The position numbers and the translations under genes were made by a program. A stretch of DNA of 64,000 nucleotides from Haloplanus salinarum (GTDB lineage: Archaea; Halobacteriota; Halobacteria; Halobacteriales; Haloferacaceae): NCBI RefSeq assembly GCF_024498175.1, contig NZ_CP101823.1, forward strand, positions 2,170,001 through 2,234,000, read 5' to 3'. This document shows, piece after piece, positions 24,999 through 32,691 of the stretch (position 1 is the stretch's first letter; each line of letters opens with the position of its first letter). The notes under the pieces were generated by a model. It was given only the letters and a program-made list of their open reading frames with translations, was not told the origin of the DNA and ran no database searches.

Positions 24999-25319
24999 AT
25001 GCGCGTTCCCGTCCCGAAAAACAAACTCGTCGCCTTCACGCTCGTCGGTGCGCTCCTCACAGCTGGTGTCGCCGGGGCCCTCGCGCTGCCCGGTGGCGGC
25101 CTCGCGCAAGTTGGCGAGCAAACTGACTCATCCGGTTCAACGGCATCGGATGTAGCACAACAGGCCGCTTCGGATGCGCCGACGCCGAATCAGGAGTTCA
25201 CCCCAGCAGTCCAGACACAGTCCGGATACGAGGACGAAGAACACGAGGAGTATGAAGAAGACGACGAGGATGAATACGAAGAGGAACACGAGGACGAAGA
25301 ACACGAAGAGGACGAGTGA
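24999..25319 (+). CDS. Secreted Glu/Asp/His-rich protein
   Basis: The protein has 106 residues. A signal-like N-terminus (KNKLVAFTLVGALLTAGVAGALAL) is followed by a Ser/Gln-rich linker (40-75) and a C-terminal 30 residues made almost only of E, D, Y and H in EDEEHEEYEED-type repeats. Four histidines in a polyacidic tail suggest metal binding. It is first in an operon: its TGA overlaps the GTG start of apbE. It shares the acidic/His theme with the divergent repeat protein, perhaps a functional analogue on the opposite promoter. Confidence 0.65.
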   Translation: MRVPVPKNKLVAFTLVGALLTAGVAGALALPGGGLAQVGEQTDSSGSTASDVAQQAASDAPTPNQEFTPAVQTQSGYEDEEHEEYEEDDEDEYEEEHEDEEHEEDE

Positions 25320-26194
25320 CCGAGATGATGGGATCGCTCGCATCGGTCTACGAACGGTTTGGGGACACCTACCGCGAGTTCGAGTGTTGTGACACGACGT
25401 TTCAGATTCAGGCGACGGGCGTTCGGGCCGAGGGTGGGGCAACTGCGGCCCGAAAAACGGCTGAATCACTCGAAGCCCAGCTGAACGCCTTCGATGCGGC
25501 GAGTGCCGTCAGCCAGCTCAACCGTGAAGAAGAAGTCAGGAACGAACACGTTGCCCAAATCGTTCGCCGTGGAATCGAATACAACGACCGGACTGACGGG
25601 GTGTTCGATATTCATCAGGGCCGCGTCGAACACACCCTCAAAACATTCCTGCGCGGTGACAGCGAAACACCACCAACGGAGTTTGATACCGGAACTGTCC
25701 GAACCAGCGGGTCGCACGTCACGACCGACGTCGAACTCGACCTGAATGGCCTCGCCAAGGGATACATCGTGGATCGAACCGCCGAGACGCTCACGGGACT
25801 CAGCCGATGCGGGTTCGTCAGTGGTGGGGGGGATATGTCTCCACCGACGGGCCCGGTCGCCATCGAGAGCCCGTACGGTGACGACACACCGCTGAAGGTC
25901 CTCGACACGGACTGGTATGTCGCAACATCCGGCGGATACCGACGGTCGCGAAACGGCACTGACCACGTCTACGATCCGACCACCGAATCGCTCGGCTCTC
26001 GCCATGAATCGGTCACCGTCGTGGCGCACCGAGACTGTATGGAAGCCGACGCCCTGGCGACGACCCTCGCGGCACTCCCACTTGCCAAGGCACGCGAATT
26101 AGCATCGGAATGGGAGGGTCTAGAGGCGCTCATCATCCACGATGGCGTCTTCCATACGACAGATGGCTTTGAGACACATGTCTTGGACACATAA
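25316..26194 (+). CDS. apbE: FAD:protein FMN transferase
   Basis: The protein has 292 residues with ApbE-fold signatures: VELDLNGLAKGYIVDR (the conserved glycine loop and Lys), VSGGGDM for the flavin-binding loop, VATSGGYRRS, and MEADALATTLAAL for the Mg-binding C-terminal motif. ApbE transfers FMN from FAD to Ser/Thr in partner proteins exposed outside the membrane. No export signal is evident, so location is unclear. The start is GTG at 25316 (GTGA overlap) or ATG at 25325. Candidate substrates with TGAS motifs are encoded on both sides. Confidence 0.88.
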   Translation: MTEMMGSLASVYERFGDTYREFECCDTTFQIQATGVRAEGGATAARKTAESLEAQLNAFDAASAVSQLNREEEVRNEHVAQIVRRGIEYNDRTDGVFDIHQGRVEHTLKTFLRGDSETPPTEFDTGTVRTSGSHVTTDVELDLNGLAKGYIVDRTAETLTGLSRCGFVSGGGDMSPPTGPVAIESPYGDDTPLKVLDTDWYVATSGGYRRSRNGTDHVYDPTTESLGSRHESVTVVAHRDCMEADALATTLAALPLAKARELASEWEGLEALIIHDGVFHTTDGFETHVLDT

Positions 26195-26465
26195 GCAACG
26201 AATCACTGTCGTGGCGATGGTCGTCTTAGTGGTGGCTGTCCCTGCTCTTTGGCAGATCGGAGACGTGCGTGCCGCCCAAGCGACCGAACAAAAACAAAGC
26301 GACCTCGTCGATCAGACCGTTTCGACGCGACAGGCCCCTGCCGATTACGATGGTGATGGTATCAACGACTCGGCGGATAAGTGTCCGACACGACCGGAAA
26401 CGAAAAACGGGTTCCAGGACGCGGACGGCTGTCCCGATGTCGTCGAAACGACGGGGGCATCGTGA
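26178..26465 (+). CDS. Exported thrombospondin-3-repeat protein ending in TGAS
   Basis: The protein has 95 residues. A basic start and a hydrophobic helix (about 9-24) act as signal or anchor, and a short exported domain holds DYDGDGINDSADKCP and FQDADGCPD, calcium-binding thrombospondin type-3 repeats with two cysteines that could pair. The last four residues are TGAS, like the flavinylation site of ApbE substrates. The gene overlaps apbE by 17 bp and the next membrane gene by one base (TGATG), so the three are co-translated. Function is unknown; a small flavin or calcium-dependent redox protein is possible. Confidence 0.7.
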   Translation: MSWTHKQRITVVAMVVLVVAVPALWQIGDVRAAQATEQKQSDLVDQTVSTRQAPADYDGDGINDSADKCPTRPETKNGFQDADGCPDVVETTGAS

Positions 26466-27007
26466 TGTCACAGCTCGTCTGGCTCCTCGACCGAGGCGCC
26501 GCACTCGTGACGTATCCGGCGTTGTATCTGGCAGTTCTCACGGGGATCCTCTACAACACGGAGTCGTTTGGAATGCTCCACGAGGCCGCTCAACGAATCC
26601 ATATCGAACTATCCGTGTTCGCGATGATCGTCACGTTGCTACACGCGGGACTCGGTGTGCTTGATGCGTGGTTCGTCGTCACCGGACAGGTTCCACCGCC
26701 GGCATACTCGATGCTGTACTTTCTCGGCGGCATCACCGTAGGTGCGGGGGCACTGCTTATGCTCGTCGTTGCGGTGCTTGGCTTTACTGACGCAAAACGC
26801 TTCCAACGCCCCTGGGGCCCACGCGTCGTCCACTCATTCGCATATGCTGGGTTCGCGTTCGGGACAATCCATGCTGCAGCGATCGGGACTGATCTGGCGG
26901 GACTCATCCGTCCGCTGCTGGGACCCTCAGTGGCATTTCTCGTATACGTACTCCTGTTGCGTCTGTTGGTGCTTCGAGGGATACCGTCGAACGCGACCCC
27001 GGGTTAG
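26465..27007 (+). CDS. Cytochrome b-like membrane protein
   Basis: The protein has 180 residues and about five hydrophobic helices. H46/H60 are separated by 13 residues and H123/H136 by 12, the bis-histidine spacing of ferric-reductase-like (YedZ/MsrQ, NOX) heme helices. No flavin- or NAD-binding domain is attached, so electrons must come from quinol or a partner. It is the last gene of the 24999-27007 operon, and its stop overlaps the convergent regulator gene by 4 bp. Confidence 0.72.
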   Translation: MSQLVWLLDRGAALVTYPALYLAVLTGILYNTESFGMLHEAAQRIHIELSVFAMIVTLLHAGLGVLDAWFVVTGQVPPPAYSMLYFLGGITVGAGALLMLVVAVLGFTDAKRFQRPWGPRVVHSFAYAGFAFGTIHAAAIGTDLAGLIRPLLGPSVAFLVYVLLLRLLVLRGIPSNATPG

Positions 27008-27525
27008 TAGCTGTCCCAGAGACCCAGAATTCGGTCGACGACTTTGTCAGTGAACGAGCGTTGGTGAACCGTGTAGAGGTATTTTACCCGATCAGGATTG
27101 CTGACCTCGTAGACGACGCTCCGGCCGTCGCGTTCTTTCGTGACGAGGTCAGCCTCGGCGAGCTTCGAAAGATGCCACGAGATGGTCGATTGCGCCTTGT
27201 CCAAGCGGTCGCCGAGTTCGGTTGTCGAGAGTGGACCGTCCGTGAGAAGATGTGCGAGGATGCGGCGACTGTATTCCCGGCGCAGCGCGTTCATCACTGT
27301 TCGATCGGCTTCGTCGAACTCGGCAGCCGGATAGTACCGCGTGTACTTGCCGTCGTCAGAGACGTCGATCAGGTCTTCATCGGCGAGCCACCTGAGCTGG
27401 TACTGGAGCGTCCCCTGCGCGTACTCGAGTTCGTCGAGGAGCGCGCGAAAGTGAATTCCAGGCGTATCGGCTATCCGCTGGTAGATTTCCCGCCGAGAGG
27501 CCAATTCGAGATCCGGGTCCGACAT
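27004..27525 (-). CDS. Double winged-HTH regulator
   Basis: The protein has 173 residues with two ArsR/MarR-like winged helices: residues about 10-65 (GIHFRALLDELEYAQGTLQYQL, quoted in parts) and about 80-150 (LSTTELGDRLDKAQSTISWHL). This two-wHTH layout is common in haloarchaeal regulators that sit beside small membrane proteins. It is second in an operon with the 94-residue membrane protein. A weaker copy of the locus motif lies upstream of that operon, so this protein is the best candidate for the locus regulator (inference). Confidence 0.75.
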   Translation of the reverse strand: MSDPDLELASRREIYQRIADTPGIHFRALLDELEYAQGTLQYQLRWLADEDLIDVSDDGKYTRYYPAAEFDEADRTVMNALRREYSRRILAHLLTDGPLSTTELGDRLDKAQSTISWHLSKLAEADLVTKERDGRSVVYEVSNPDRVKYLYTVHQRSFTDKVVDRILGLWDSY

Positions 27526-27528
27526 TGC

Positions 27529-27813
27529 TTAGTCCCGCGTCAAAGCGACGAAAAACGCCAGGAGGCCACCGAGGATCAGGATTGCACTCCCGTGTTCGAG
27601 TAATTCCAGCGTCGCGTACGGGAAGTACGGGAGCAGCGGGTACTCGAGAAACACGATGAGTCCGTAGACGGCGAACATCGCGTACCCGAGCGTAACGATC
27701 CACATACGACGATCACGTTCCCGCCGCCATGCGAGGAAGCTGAGTACACTCAGGCCTGTCGCGAGGACGAAGATGCCCAGACTGACATATTGTTCGAGGA
27801 GTTGAGCGAGTGG
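27529..27813 (-). CDS. Three-helix membrane protein
   Basis: The protein has 94 residues with three hydrophobic helices (about 6-25, 35-56, 68-90) and a basic patch WRRERDRRMW between helices 1 and 2. It starts at 27813 (MPLAQLLE), and the regulator gene begins 3 bp after its stop. Pairs of a wHTH protein and a three-helix protein recur in haloarchaea. It probably senses membrane state and passes this to the regulator; function is otherwise unknown. Confidence 0.6.
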   Translation of the reverse strand, partial: PLAQLLEQYVSLGIFVLATGLSVLSFLAWRRERDRRMWIVTLGYAMFAVYGLIVFLEYPLLPYFPYATLELLEHGSAILILGGLLAFFVALTRD

Positions 27814-27896
27814 CATACGTTGTATCTGTACACACAGCCGGAGCGACGTACTCGGCGATCGATACAATTCAATCGAAGGGGGTAGCGGGGAAAACG

Positions 27897-27918
27897 ATTG
27901 GCGTTCAACCGTCGAATC
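27897..27918 (-). promoter_or_regulatory. Redox-locus motif, site 4 (weak)
   Basis: In gene orientation GATTCGAC-GGT-TGAACGCCAA matches the core of site 3 at 17 of 22 positions and points to the gene at 27813, about 85 bp away. The match could be chance, but it has the same orientation and distance class as site 3. Confidence 0.4.
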
Positions 27919-27925
27919 CAATCTT

Positions 27926-27956
27926 ATGCATTGAGACGACCAGTCTCAACTTCTGG
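27926..27956. repeat. Solo insertion-sequence end remnant
   Basis: ATGCATTGAGAC-GACCA-GTCTCA and the following ACTTCTGG match the left end of insertion-sequence copy 2 (21012-21042) with few differences, including the 6-bp hairpin. No transposase is attached. It marks the change from the lower-GC accessory block to the GC-rich block at about 28.0 kb. Confidence 0.65.
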
Positions 27957-28003
27957 TTTCGGGAATCAGTATCTTCAACACGGCACGCCCCGGAGTCGGG
28001 GAC

Positions 28004-28165
28004 ATGAGCCTCGAGATGACCCGCGACTGCCCCGAGTGTGCGAACGACCGGTTCTGGCGGACCGCGAGCACGACGATGCATCTGGGGGAGAAGACGAAGT
28101 GGACCTGCACCGAGTGTGACTACAAGCTGATCCGGATCGACGGCATCGACAGCGCCGAGGCCTGA
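28004..28165 (+). CDS. Small zinc-ribbon protein
   Basis: The protein has 53 residues (MSLEMTRDCPEC... to ...GIDSAEA). Two knuckles, CPEC at 9-12 and CTEC at 35-38, make a complete Cx2C-x22-Cx2C zinc ribbon, followed by DYKLIRI. These micro zinc proteins are widespread in haloarchaea. It is the first gene of the GC-rich block, tail to tail with gcvH. Confidence 0.75.
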   Translation: MSLEMTRDCPECANDRFWRTASTTMHLGEKTKWTCTECDYKLIRIDGIDSAEA

Positions 28166-28171
28166 TCGGCG

Positions 28172-28555
28172 CTATTCGACGTTGTCGCGGTACTCGTCGG
28201 CGGTCAACAGGTCGTCGAACTCGCTCTCGTCGCTCGGTTCGACCTCCAGCATCCAGCCGTCGCCGTAGGGATCCTGGTTGAGCAGTTCCGGCGCGTCGAA
28301 CAGGTCCTCGTTGACGGCGGTCACCGTCCCCGACACGGGCGAGAGGAGGTCCGAGACGGCCTTGATGCTCTCGACGACGCCGAACTCCGCCTCGGCGGTC
28401 ACCTCGCTGCCGACGTCGGGGAGTTCGACGAACACGACGTCGCCGAGTTCGTCCTGTGCGAAGTCGGTGATGCCGATGCGGACGGTGTCGCCGTCCGTCG
28501 TCGTCCACTCGTGCGATTCCAGATACCGCCGGTCGGTGGGTACGTCGAAGCTCAT
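28172..28555 (-). CDS. gcvH: Glycine cleavage system H protein
   Basis: The protein has 127 residues. The lipoyl-lysine motif [12 protein letters not shown] has the modified Lys at about 65, flanked by the usual HEW start and [10 protein letters not shown]. It shuttles the aminomethyl group between the P, T and L proteins of glycine cleavage in the cytoplasm. The ATG overlaps the gcvT stop by 4 bp, so it is translated together with gcvT. The P-protein genes are not in this window. Confidence 0.95.
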   Translation of the reverse strand: MSFDVPTDRRYLESHEWTTTDGDTVRIGITDFAQDELGDVVFVELPDVGSEVTAEAEFGVVESIKAVSDLLSPVSGTVTAVNEDLFDAPELLNQDPYGDGWMLEVEPSDESEFDDLLTADEYRDNVE

Positions 28556-29643
28556 TTGTCGATGAATGGTGGGCTGACCACCTTTGCCTGCTTCGGTTCG
28601 CCCCGGACCACGACCCGAACGCGGGTTCCCGGGGGTGCCTCGTCGGCCGCGAGGTAGCCGAGGCCGATGGGTTCGCCGAGCGTGGGACTCATCGTGCCGC
28701 TGGTGAGGTGGCCGAGGTGGTCGCCGTCGGCGTCGACCACCTCGTACCCGTGTCGCGGGACGCCCCGTTCCAGCAACCGAACGCCCCGGAACCGCTCGTC
28801 GATCCCCTCGCGCTCGACGCGTTCGAGCGCGTCACGCCCCACGAACGACGTATCGAGGTCGACGGTCCAGGCGATGCCGGCCTCGTAGGGCGTCCGGGGC
28901 TCGTCCTCGGGGTCGAAGTCCTGACCCGAGAGGAGAAAGCCCATCTCCAGACGGAGGGTGTCGCGCGCGCCGAGCCCGCAGGGCTGGCAGTCGAACGCCG
29001 ACCACACCGTCTCCACCTCGTCCCACGGACAGAGGAACTCGAAGCCATCCTCGCCGGTGTAGCCCGTCCGTGACGCGAGCGAGCGGACGCCCGCCACCTC
29101 CAAAAACGAGGCCTCGAACCGGTCGACGTCGCGGGTCGCGCCGTTCGTCGCGTCGGCGGCGAGGTTCGTCGCGTCCGGCCCCTGTAACGCCAGCATCGCC
29201 CACTCCTCGGTCGTGTTTCGCACCGTCGCGTCGAGGCCCCGCTCGTCGCGGTGATCGACCCACCGCTCGTACATCTCCTCGTCGTGCCCGGCGTTCGGGA
29301 CGAACAGGTACCGGGGACCCGCGTCGTCGGGCAGCCGGAACACCACCGTGTCGTCGAGGATGATCCCGTCCGCGTCGGTGATGCAGGCGTACTGGGTGTC
29401 TCCCGGATCGAGTTCGGTCACGTCGTTGGTGGTCAACCGGTTCAGCAACGCCGTCGCGTCGGGACCGGACACCTCGATTTCGCCCATGTGCGAGACGTCG
29501 AACAGTCCGGCGGACTCCCGGACGGCCGCGTGTTCGGTACTGATGGAGTCGAACTCCACCGGCATCTCCCAGCCGCCGAATTCGGTGAACGAGGCACCCC
29601 GCGAGGCGTGTGTCTCCCGCAAGGGTGGCTTCCGTAGACCCAT
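28552..29643 (-). CDS. gcvT: Glycine cleavage system T protein (aminomethyltransferase)
   Basis: The protein has 363 residues, full length. The N-terminus [21 protein letters not shown], quoted here only in part, is the family start; folate-site and active-site patterns include [29 protein letters not shown] and the C-terminal [11 protein letters not shown]. It releases ammonia from the H-protein-bound aminomethyl group and makes 5,10-methylene-tetrahydrofolate or the archaeal equivalent. It is in an operon with gcvH. A substrate-specific relative (dimethylglycine-oxidase-like) is unlikely given gcvH next to it. Confidence 0.93.
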   Translation of the reverse strand: MGLRKPPLRETHASRGASFTEFGGWEMPVEFDSISTEHAAVRESAGLFDVSHMGEIEVSGPDATALLNRLTTNDVTELDPGDTQYACITDADGIILDDTVVFRLPDDAGPRYLFVPNAGHDEEMYERWVDHRDERGLDATVRNTTEEWAMLALQGPDATNLAADATNGATRDVDRFEASFLEVAGVRSLASRTGYTGEDGFEFLCPWDEVETVWSAFDCQPCGLGARDTLRLEMGFLLSGQDFDPEDEPRTPYEAGIAWTVDLDTSFVGRDALERVEREGIDERFRGVRLLERGVPRHGYEVVDADGDHLGHLTSGTMSPTLGEPIGLGYLAADEAPPGTRVRVVVRGEPKQAKVVSPPFIDK

Positions 29644-29759
29644 ACCGACGCAACGACGCCTCGGATCCTAATGCTTTGGTCCGCTCGGGACTGCCCGGAC
29701 GGTGGATAAATCCTATGTCGCGATAGCGAAGCGCGGTGCGGGGGCGAACACGGCGTGCG

Positions 29760-30557
29760 TCACTCGTGTGGGTCGTCGATGGACGCCAGCCCCTGTGCCA
29801 TGAGTCGGCGGGCGATCACGACGAGGCCGTTGCCGAACCCCTCGCCGAAGATGGCCTGTTCCTCCCCGGAGTCGGGGACGATGGAACTCACCAGGATCGA
29901 CGCCCGGTCGACGAGGAGGAGGCGACCGATCGCCGTCTCGTCGGTTCCCGCCCGCCGAAGCCACTCCAGTCCGGAGAGAAACGTCGTGGCGTCGGGGAGG
30001 GCCGTCGCGATCCGCTCCTGGAGCGGTTCGGTCAGCGCGCCGACCACGACGTCGACGTCGTCGTCGACCCCGTCGAGGGTGTCGACGAGGTCGTCGGTGA
30101 AAAGGGATTCGTCGCCGACGACGAGGACGACCTCGTCCGAGGCGTCGGCGATGAGGTCGTCGGCCCGGTTCTCGATAGCCTCCCGTCCGGACATCGCCCA
30201 CACCTCCTGGATCGCCTTGCCGTCGTCCTCGTCGACGACTTCGATCGTCTCGAGGGCCGTGTGGAGGCGGTCGACGCGGTCCTCGTACCGGTCGCGGAGC
30301 GTCTCGGTCGCCTCGGCCAACGGGACCGCCCGGAACTGCTGTGGGCTGGAGTGCTGGATCTCGACGAGTCCCTGTGACTCCAGCACCCGGATCGCGTCGT
30401 ACACTCGGGTTCGGGGTACCTCGGTCATCTCGCTCAACTGCTTCGCCGTCCCCGCACGGACCCGTGAGAGGCCGACGAAACACCGTGCTTCGTACTCCTT
30501 GAGCCCGAGTTGCTGGAGTACGTCGACCGCCCGTTCCAAGTCGTTTGTCGTGGTCAT
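29760..30557 (-). CDS. TrmB-family transcriptional regulator
   Basis: The protein has 265 residues. An N-terminal TrmB wHTH (about 5-70: LGLKEYEARCFVGL, VPRTRVYDAIRVLESQGLV) is followed by a short coiled coil (about 85-110) and a PLD-like regulatory domain. It lacks the sugar-binding C-terminal extension of TrmBL1. The start is at 30557 (MTTTNDLERA); a frame to 30755 has no coding character. It lies beside gcvT on the same strand with a 116-bp gap, so it is probably separately expressed. The target is unknown. Confidence 0.8.
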   Translation of the reverse strand: MTTTNDLERAVDVLQQLGLKEYEARCFVGLSRVRAGTAKQLSEMTEVPRTRVYDAIRVLESQGLVEIQHSSPQQFRAVPLAEATETLRDRYEDRVDRLHTALETIEVVDEDDGKAIQEVWAMSGREAIENRADDLIADASDEVVLVVGDESLFTDDLVDTLDGVDDDVDVVVGALTEPLQERIATALPDATTFLSGLEWLRRAGTDETAIGRLLLVDRASILVSSIVPDSGEEQAIFGEGFGNGLVVIARRLMAQGLASIDDPHE

Positions 30558-31033
30558 GTGTCCCAACCTCACGGGATGACCCCGTGATTCGCTACCCGAT
30601 TCTCCGTCGGGCCGGATAGATGTTGTCACTAGCGGAGTGACGGACTCGAAAGGTAACGCCGTCGTTCGCCGTTCGTAACCCGATCTCTCAGATGACGTTT
30701 TTGTTGTGATTCGATCGGTTACAGTGTCGGCATCGCTCGTAAACAGCCGTTCCACGGATCGAGGAACTGGACCGCGATGTGACGCATTTGATCACAAAAG
30801 AGATATATCGGGAGAGTTCGAAGGTCCCTCTTGGCACGCAGAGTTCTGTGTCCCAACCACCGTTCTACTGCGTGCCGACCCGGCCACCCCGTGGTCGGGT
30901 TCGCACTCGCGCCGGCGGCCGGTGATCCACTACTCCCGTCGAGCGACTCGCACGGCTCCCGAGTGTCAACGTCGTCCGGTGCGTCCCCCTCGATACGCCC
31001 GACGGCCGGAAGTCGGCGCGTCGTGGCCGACGG
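30558..31033. other. Intergenic region without a gene
   Basis: The region holds the TrmB-gene promoter and the 3' flank of the kinase gene. A local AT-rich stretch (30686-30720, gttttgttgtgattcgatcgg, shown in part) and a TATA-like agatatatcg at 30801 are visible, but no coding frame is believable. Confidence 0.4.
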
Positions 31034-32191
31034 CTACGGCTCGCCGGTGAAGTCGACGGCCGTGATCTCGAACCGGGCGCCGCCACCCGCCGCGTCGGTC
31101 ACCGTGATGTCCCATCCGTGAGCGCCGACGATCGAACGCACGACCGAGAGGCCGTATCCCGTCCCGTCCTCGTGGGTGGTGTAGCCGTGTTCGAACACCC
31201 GGTCGCGGTCCGCCGTCGGGATGCCCGAGCCGTCGTCCTCGACGTAGAACCCGTTTTCGAGCGGGCCGACGGCGACGTGTACCGGGGGGGCGCCGGCTTT
31301 GCCGGCTTCCCGAGGGATCTCCGATCCCTCGCTGTCGCCGGACTCCGTCCGATTGCCCGTCGAACCGTGTTCGACGGTGTCGTCGGCGCTTTCGCGCCGA
31401 CTGCTCGTGGAACCATGTTCCACGCTGTTCCGCAGAAGGTTCTCGAACAGCTGGACCAGCCGGTCCGGATCGGCCATCACCGCCGGGACCGGGTCGTAGG
31501 TACAGGTCGCATCGCCCGACAGCGCGCCCTCCTTGGCGATATCCAGGACACGCCCGATATCGGTCGTCTCCGGCCGTTCGACCACGTCGCCCTGTCGGGC
31601 CACGCGGAGGAGGTCGTCGACGAGGTCCTCCATCCGGTCGGTCGTCGCCTCGATGGCCGCGAGGTGTTCCGGGTCGCCGGTCTCCCGGAACAGTTCGAGA
31701 CGGCCGTCGACGACCGACAGCGGGGTGCGGAGGTCGTGAGAGAGGATGTCGGTGAACTCCTTGAGCCGGTCGTTCTGGCGTTCGAGCATCCGCTCGCGTT
31801 GCTTGCTGGCGGTCGTGTCGTGGCTGACGACGGCGTAACCGTCGGTGCCGTCGGTCCCGAGCGGCGAGACGGTACAGGTCGCCCAGAACACCGATCCGTC
31901 GTCCCGGACGTGCCAGCCCTCGATTTCGATCGGGGCGGTCGCCGCCTCGGCCAACAGGTCGTCGAGGGGCGGCGGCGTCCCCCGGTCGTCGGCGAAGAGC
32001 CGTTCCAGTCCCCGGCCGACCATCGCGTCGGGGTCGTGACCGTAGAGGCTGCGGGCCACCGCCGGCCACATCGAAACGTCGCCGTCGGCGTCGAGCATGA
32101 ACGTCGCGTGAGCGGCCGTCCCCTCGAGGAGCCGTCGGTACGCCCCCTCGTCGTGTCCCGTTCCAGTGGAAACGTCGGATGTGGCGTCCAT
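31034..32191 (-). CDS. PAS-domain sensor histidine kinase
   Basis: The protein has 385 residues. A PAS domain (about 17-125) is joined by a coiled coil to a HisKA domain with ILSHDLRTPLS (phospho-His about 152), then the ATPase domain with N-box FENLLRNSVEHG (Asn about 255), G1 DDGSG (319-323) and G2 GTGYGLSVV. It is cytoplasmic, with no membrane helix. Between N-box and G1, residues 257-303 form an insertion containing VEHGST twice and ending GKAGAPP; the DNA there is an array of six hairpins. No response regulator is adjacent. Confidence 0.88.
   Translation of the reverse strand: MDATSDVSTGTGHDEGAYRRLLEGTAAHATFMLDADGDVSMWPAVARSLYGHDPDAMVGRGLERLFADDRGTPPPLDDLLAEAATAPIEIEGWHVRDDGSVFWATCTVSPLGTDGTDGYAVVSHDTTASKQRERMLERQNDRLKEFTDILSHDLRTPLSVVDGRLELFRETGDPEHLAAIEATTDRMEDLVDDLLRVARQGDVVERPETTDIGRVLDIAKEGALSGDATCTYDPVPAVMADPDRLVQLFENLLRNSVEHGSTSSRRESADDTVEHGSTGNRTESGDSEGSEIPREAGKAGAPPVHVAVGPLENGFYVEDDGSGIPTADRDRVFEHGYTTHEDGTGYGLSVVRSIVGAHGWDITVTDAAGGGARFEITAVDFTGEP
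31291..31424 (-). repeat. Array of six short hairpins inside the kinase gene
   Basis: Perfect stems with 3-4-base loops follow each other: GCCGGC (31292-31306), CGAGGGATC (31311-31331), CGGAC (31339-31351), CCGTCGAAC (31357-31377), GTCGGCGC (31382-31401) and CGTGGAAC (31406-31424). Their centres are 22-25 bp apart. The array encodes the VEHGST-repeat insertion in frame. Confidence 0.85.
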
Positions 32192-32349
32192 GTGTCAGGC
32201 GGTGCGAGGGCGGCCGTCGTCACCGCCCGCGTCGCGGACGGGATGCCTCGTCATGGAACACCAATCGTCCTTCGACGGCGTAAAGTGATGGTGTTTTCAC
32301 AGTTCCTGTCGTTTCGATTAATCGGGTGACAGCCGGCGAGCGTCCGGGA

Positions 32350-32642
32350 GGCGACATCCGGGACGAGTTCGACACGGACGCTCCGGAGTCCTCGATCGAG
32401 CGGCGCGAGGACGGCGCGTCGCTCGGCGGCGGCGTTCCCGTGCCGGATCGTCGACGATCGGCTCGACACCGAGTTCGAGAGCGACGACGTCGAGGATCGA
32501 CGGGTTCGTCTGCAGCCGTCTCGGCAGGGTGCCCGAGGTGGGCGACCGGATCGAAGCGGGTGGGTCTCTCCTCGAGGTGGCGGCCGTCGACGACACCCGC
32601 ATCGAACGGTTCGTGCTCCGGGCGGCACACGACGACGCCTAA
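32350..32642 (+). pseudogene. Remnant of a CorC/HlyC (CNNM-type) C-terminus
   Basis: Three successive frames read parts of one known order: GDIRDEFDTDAPES and REDGA (frame of 32350), then IVDDRLDTEFESDDVED, then GFVCSRLGRVPEVGDRIEAGG-type sequence ending in VLRAAHDDA and TAA at 32640-32642. This is the linker and CorC_HlyC transporter-associated domain of UPF0053/CNNM proteins. The CBS domains and membrane part are absent, and at least two frameshifts separate the pieces. The remnant lies 49 bp upstream of the SLC13 gene. Confidence 0.75.
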
Positions 32643-32691
32643 AAACGGGGGAGATACCAGCCCTTTTGACACGCCCGTGTCTGCCTCCGCT

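Noticed and set aside
31118-32329. 403-codon plus-strand ORF over the kinase
   Set aside because: Antisense shadow; the minus strand has complete PAS, HisKA and ATPase motifs.
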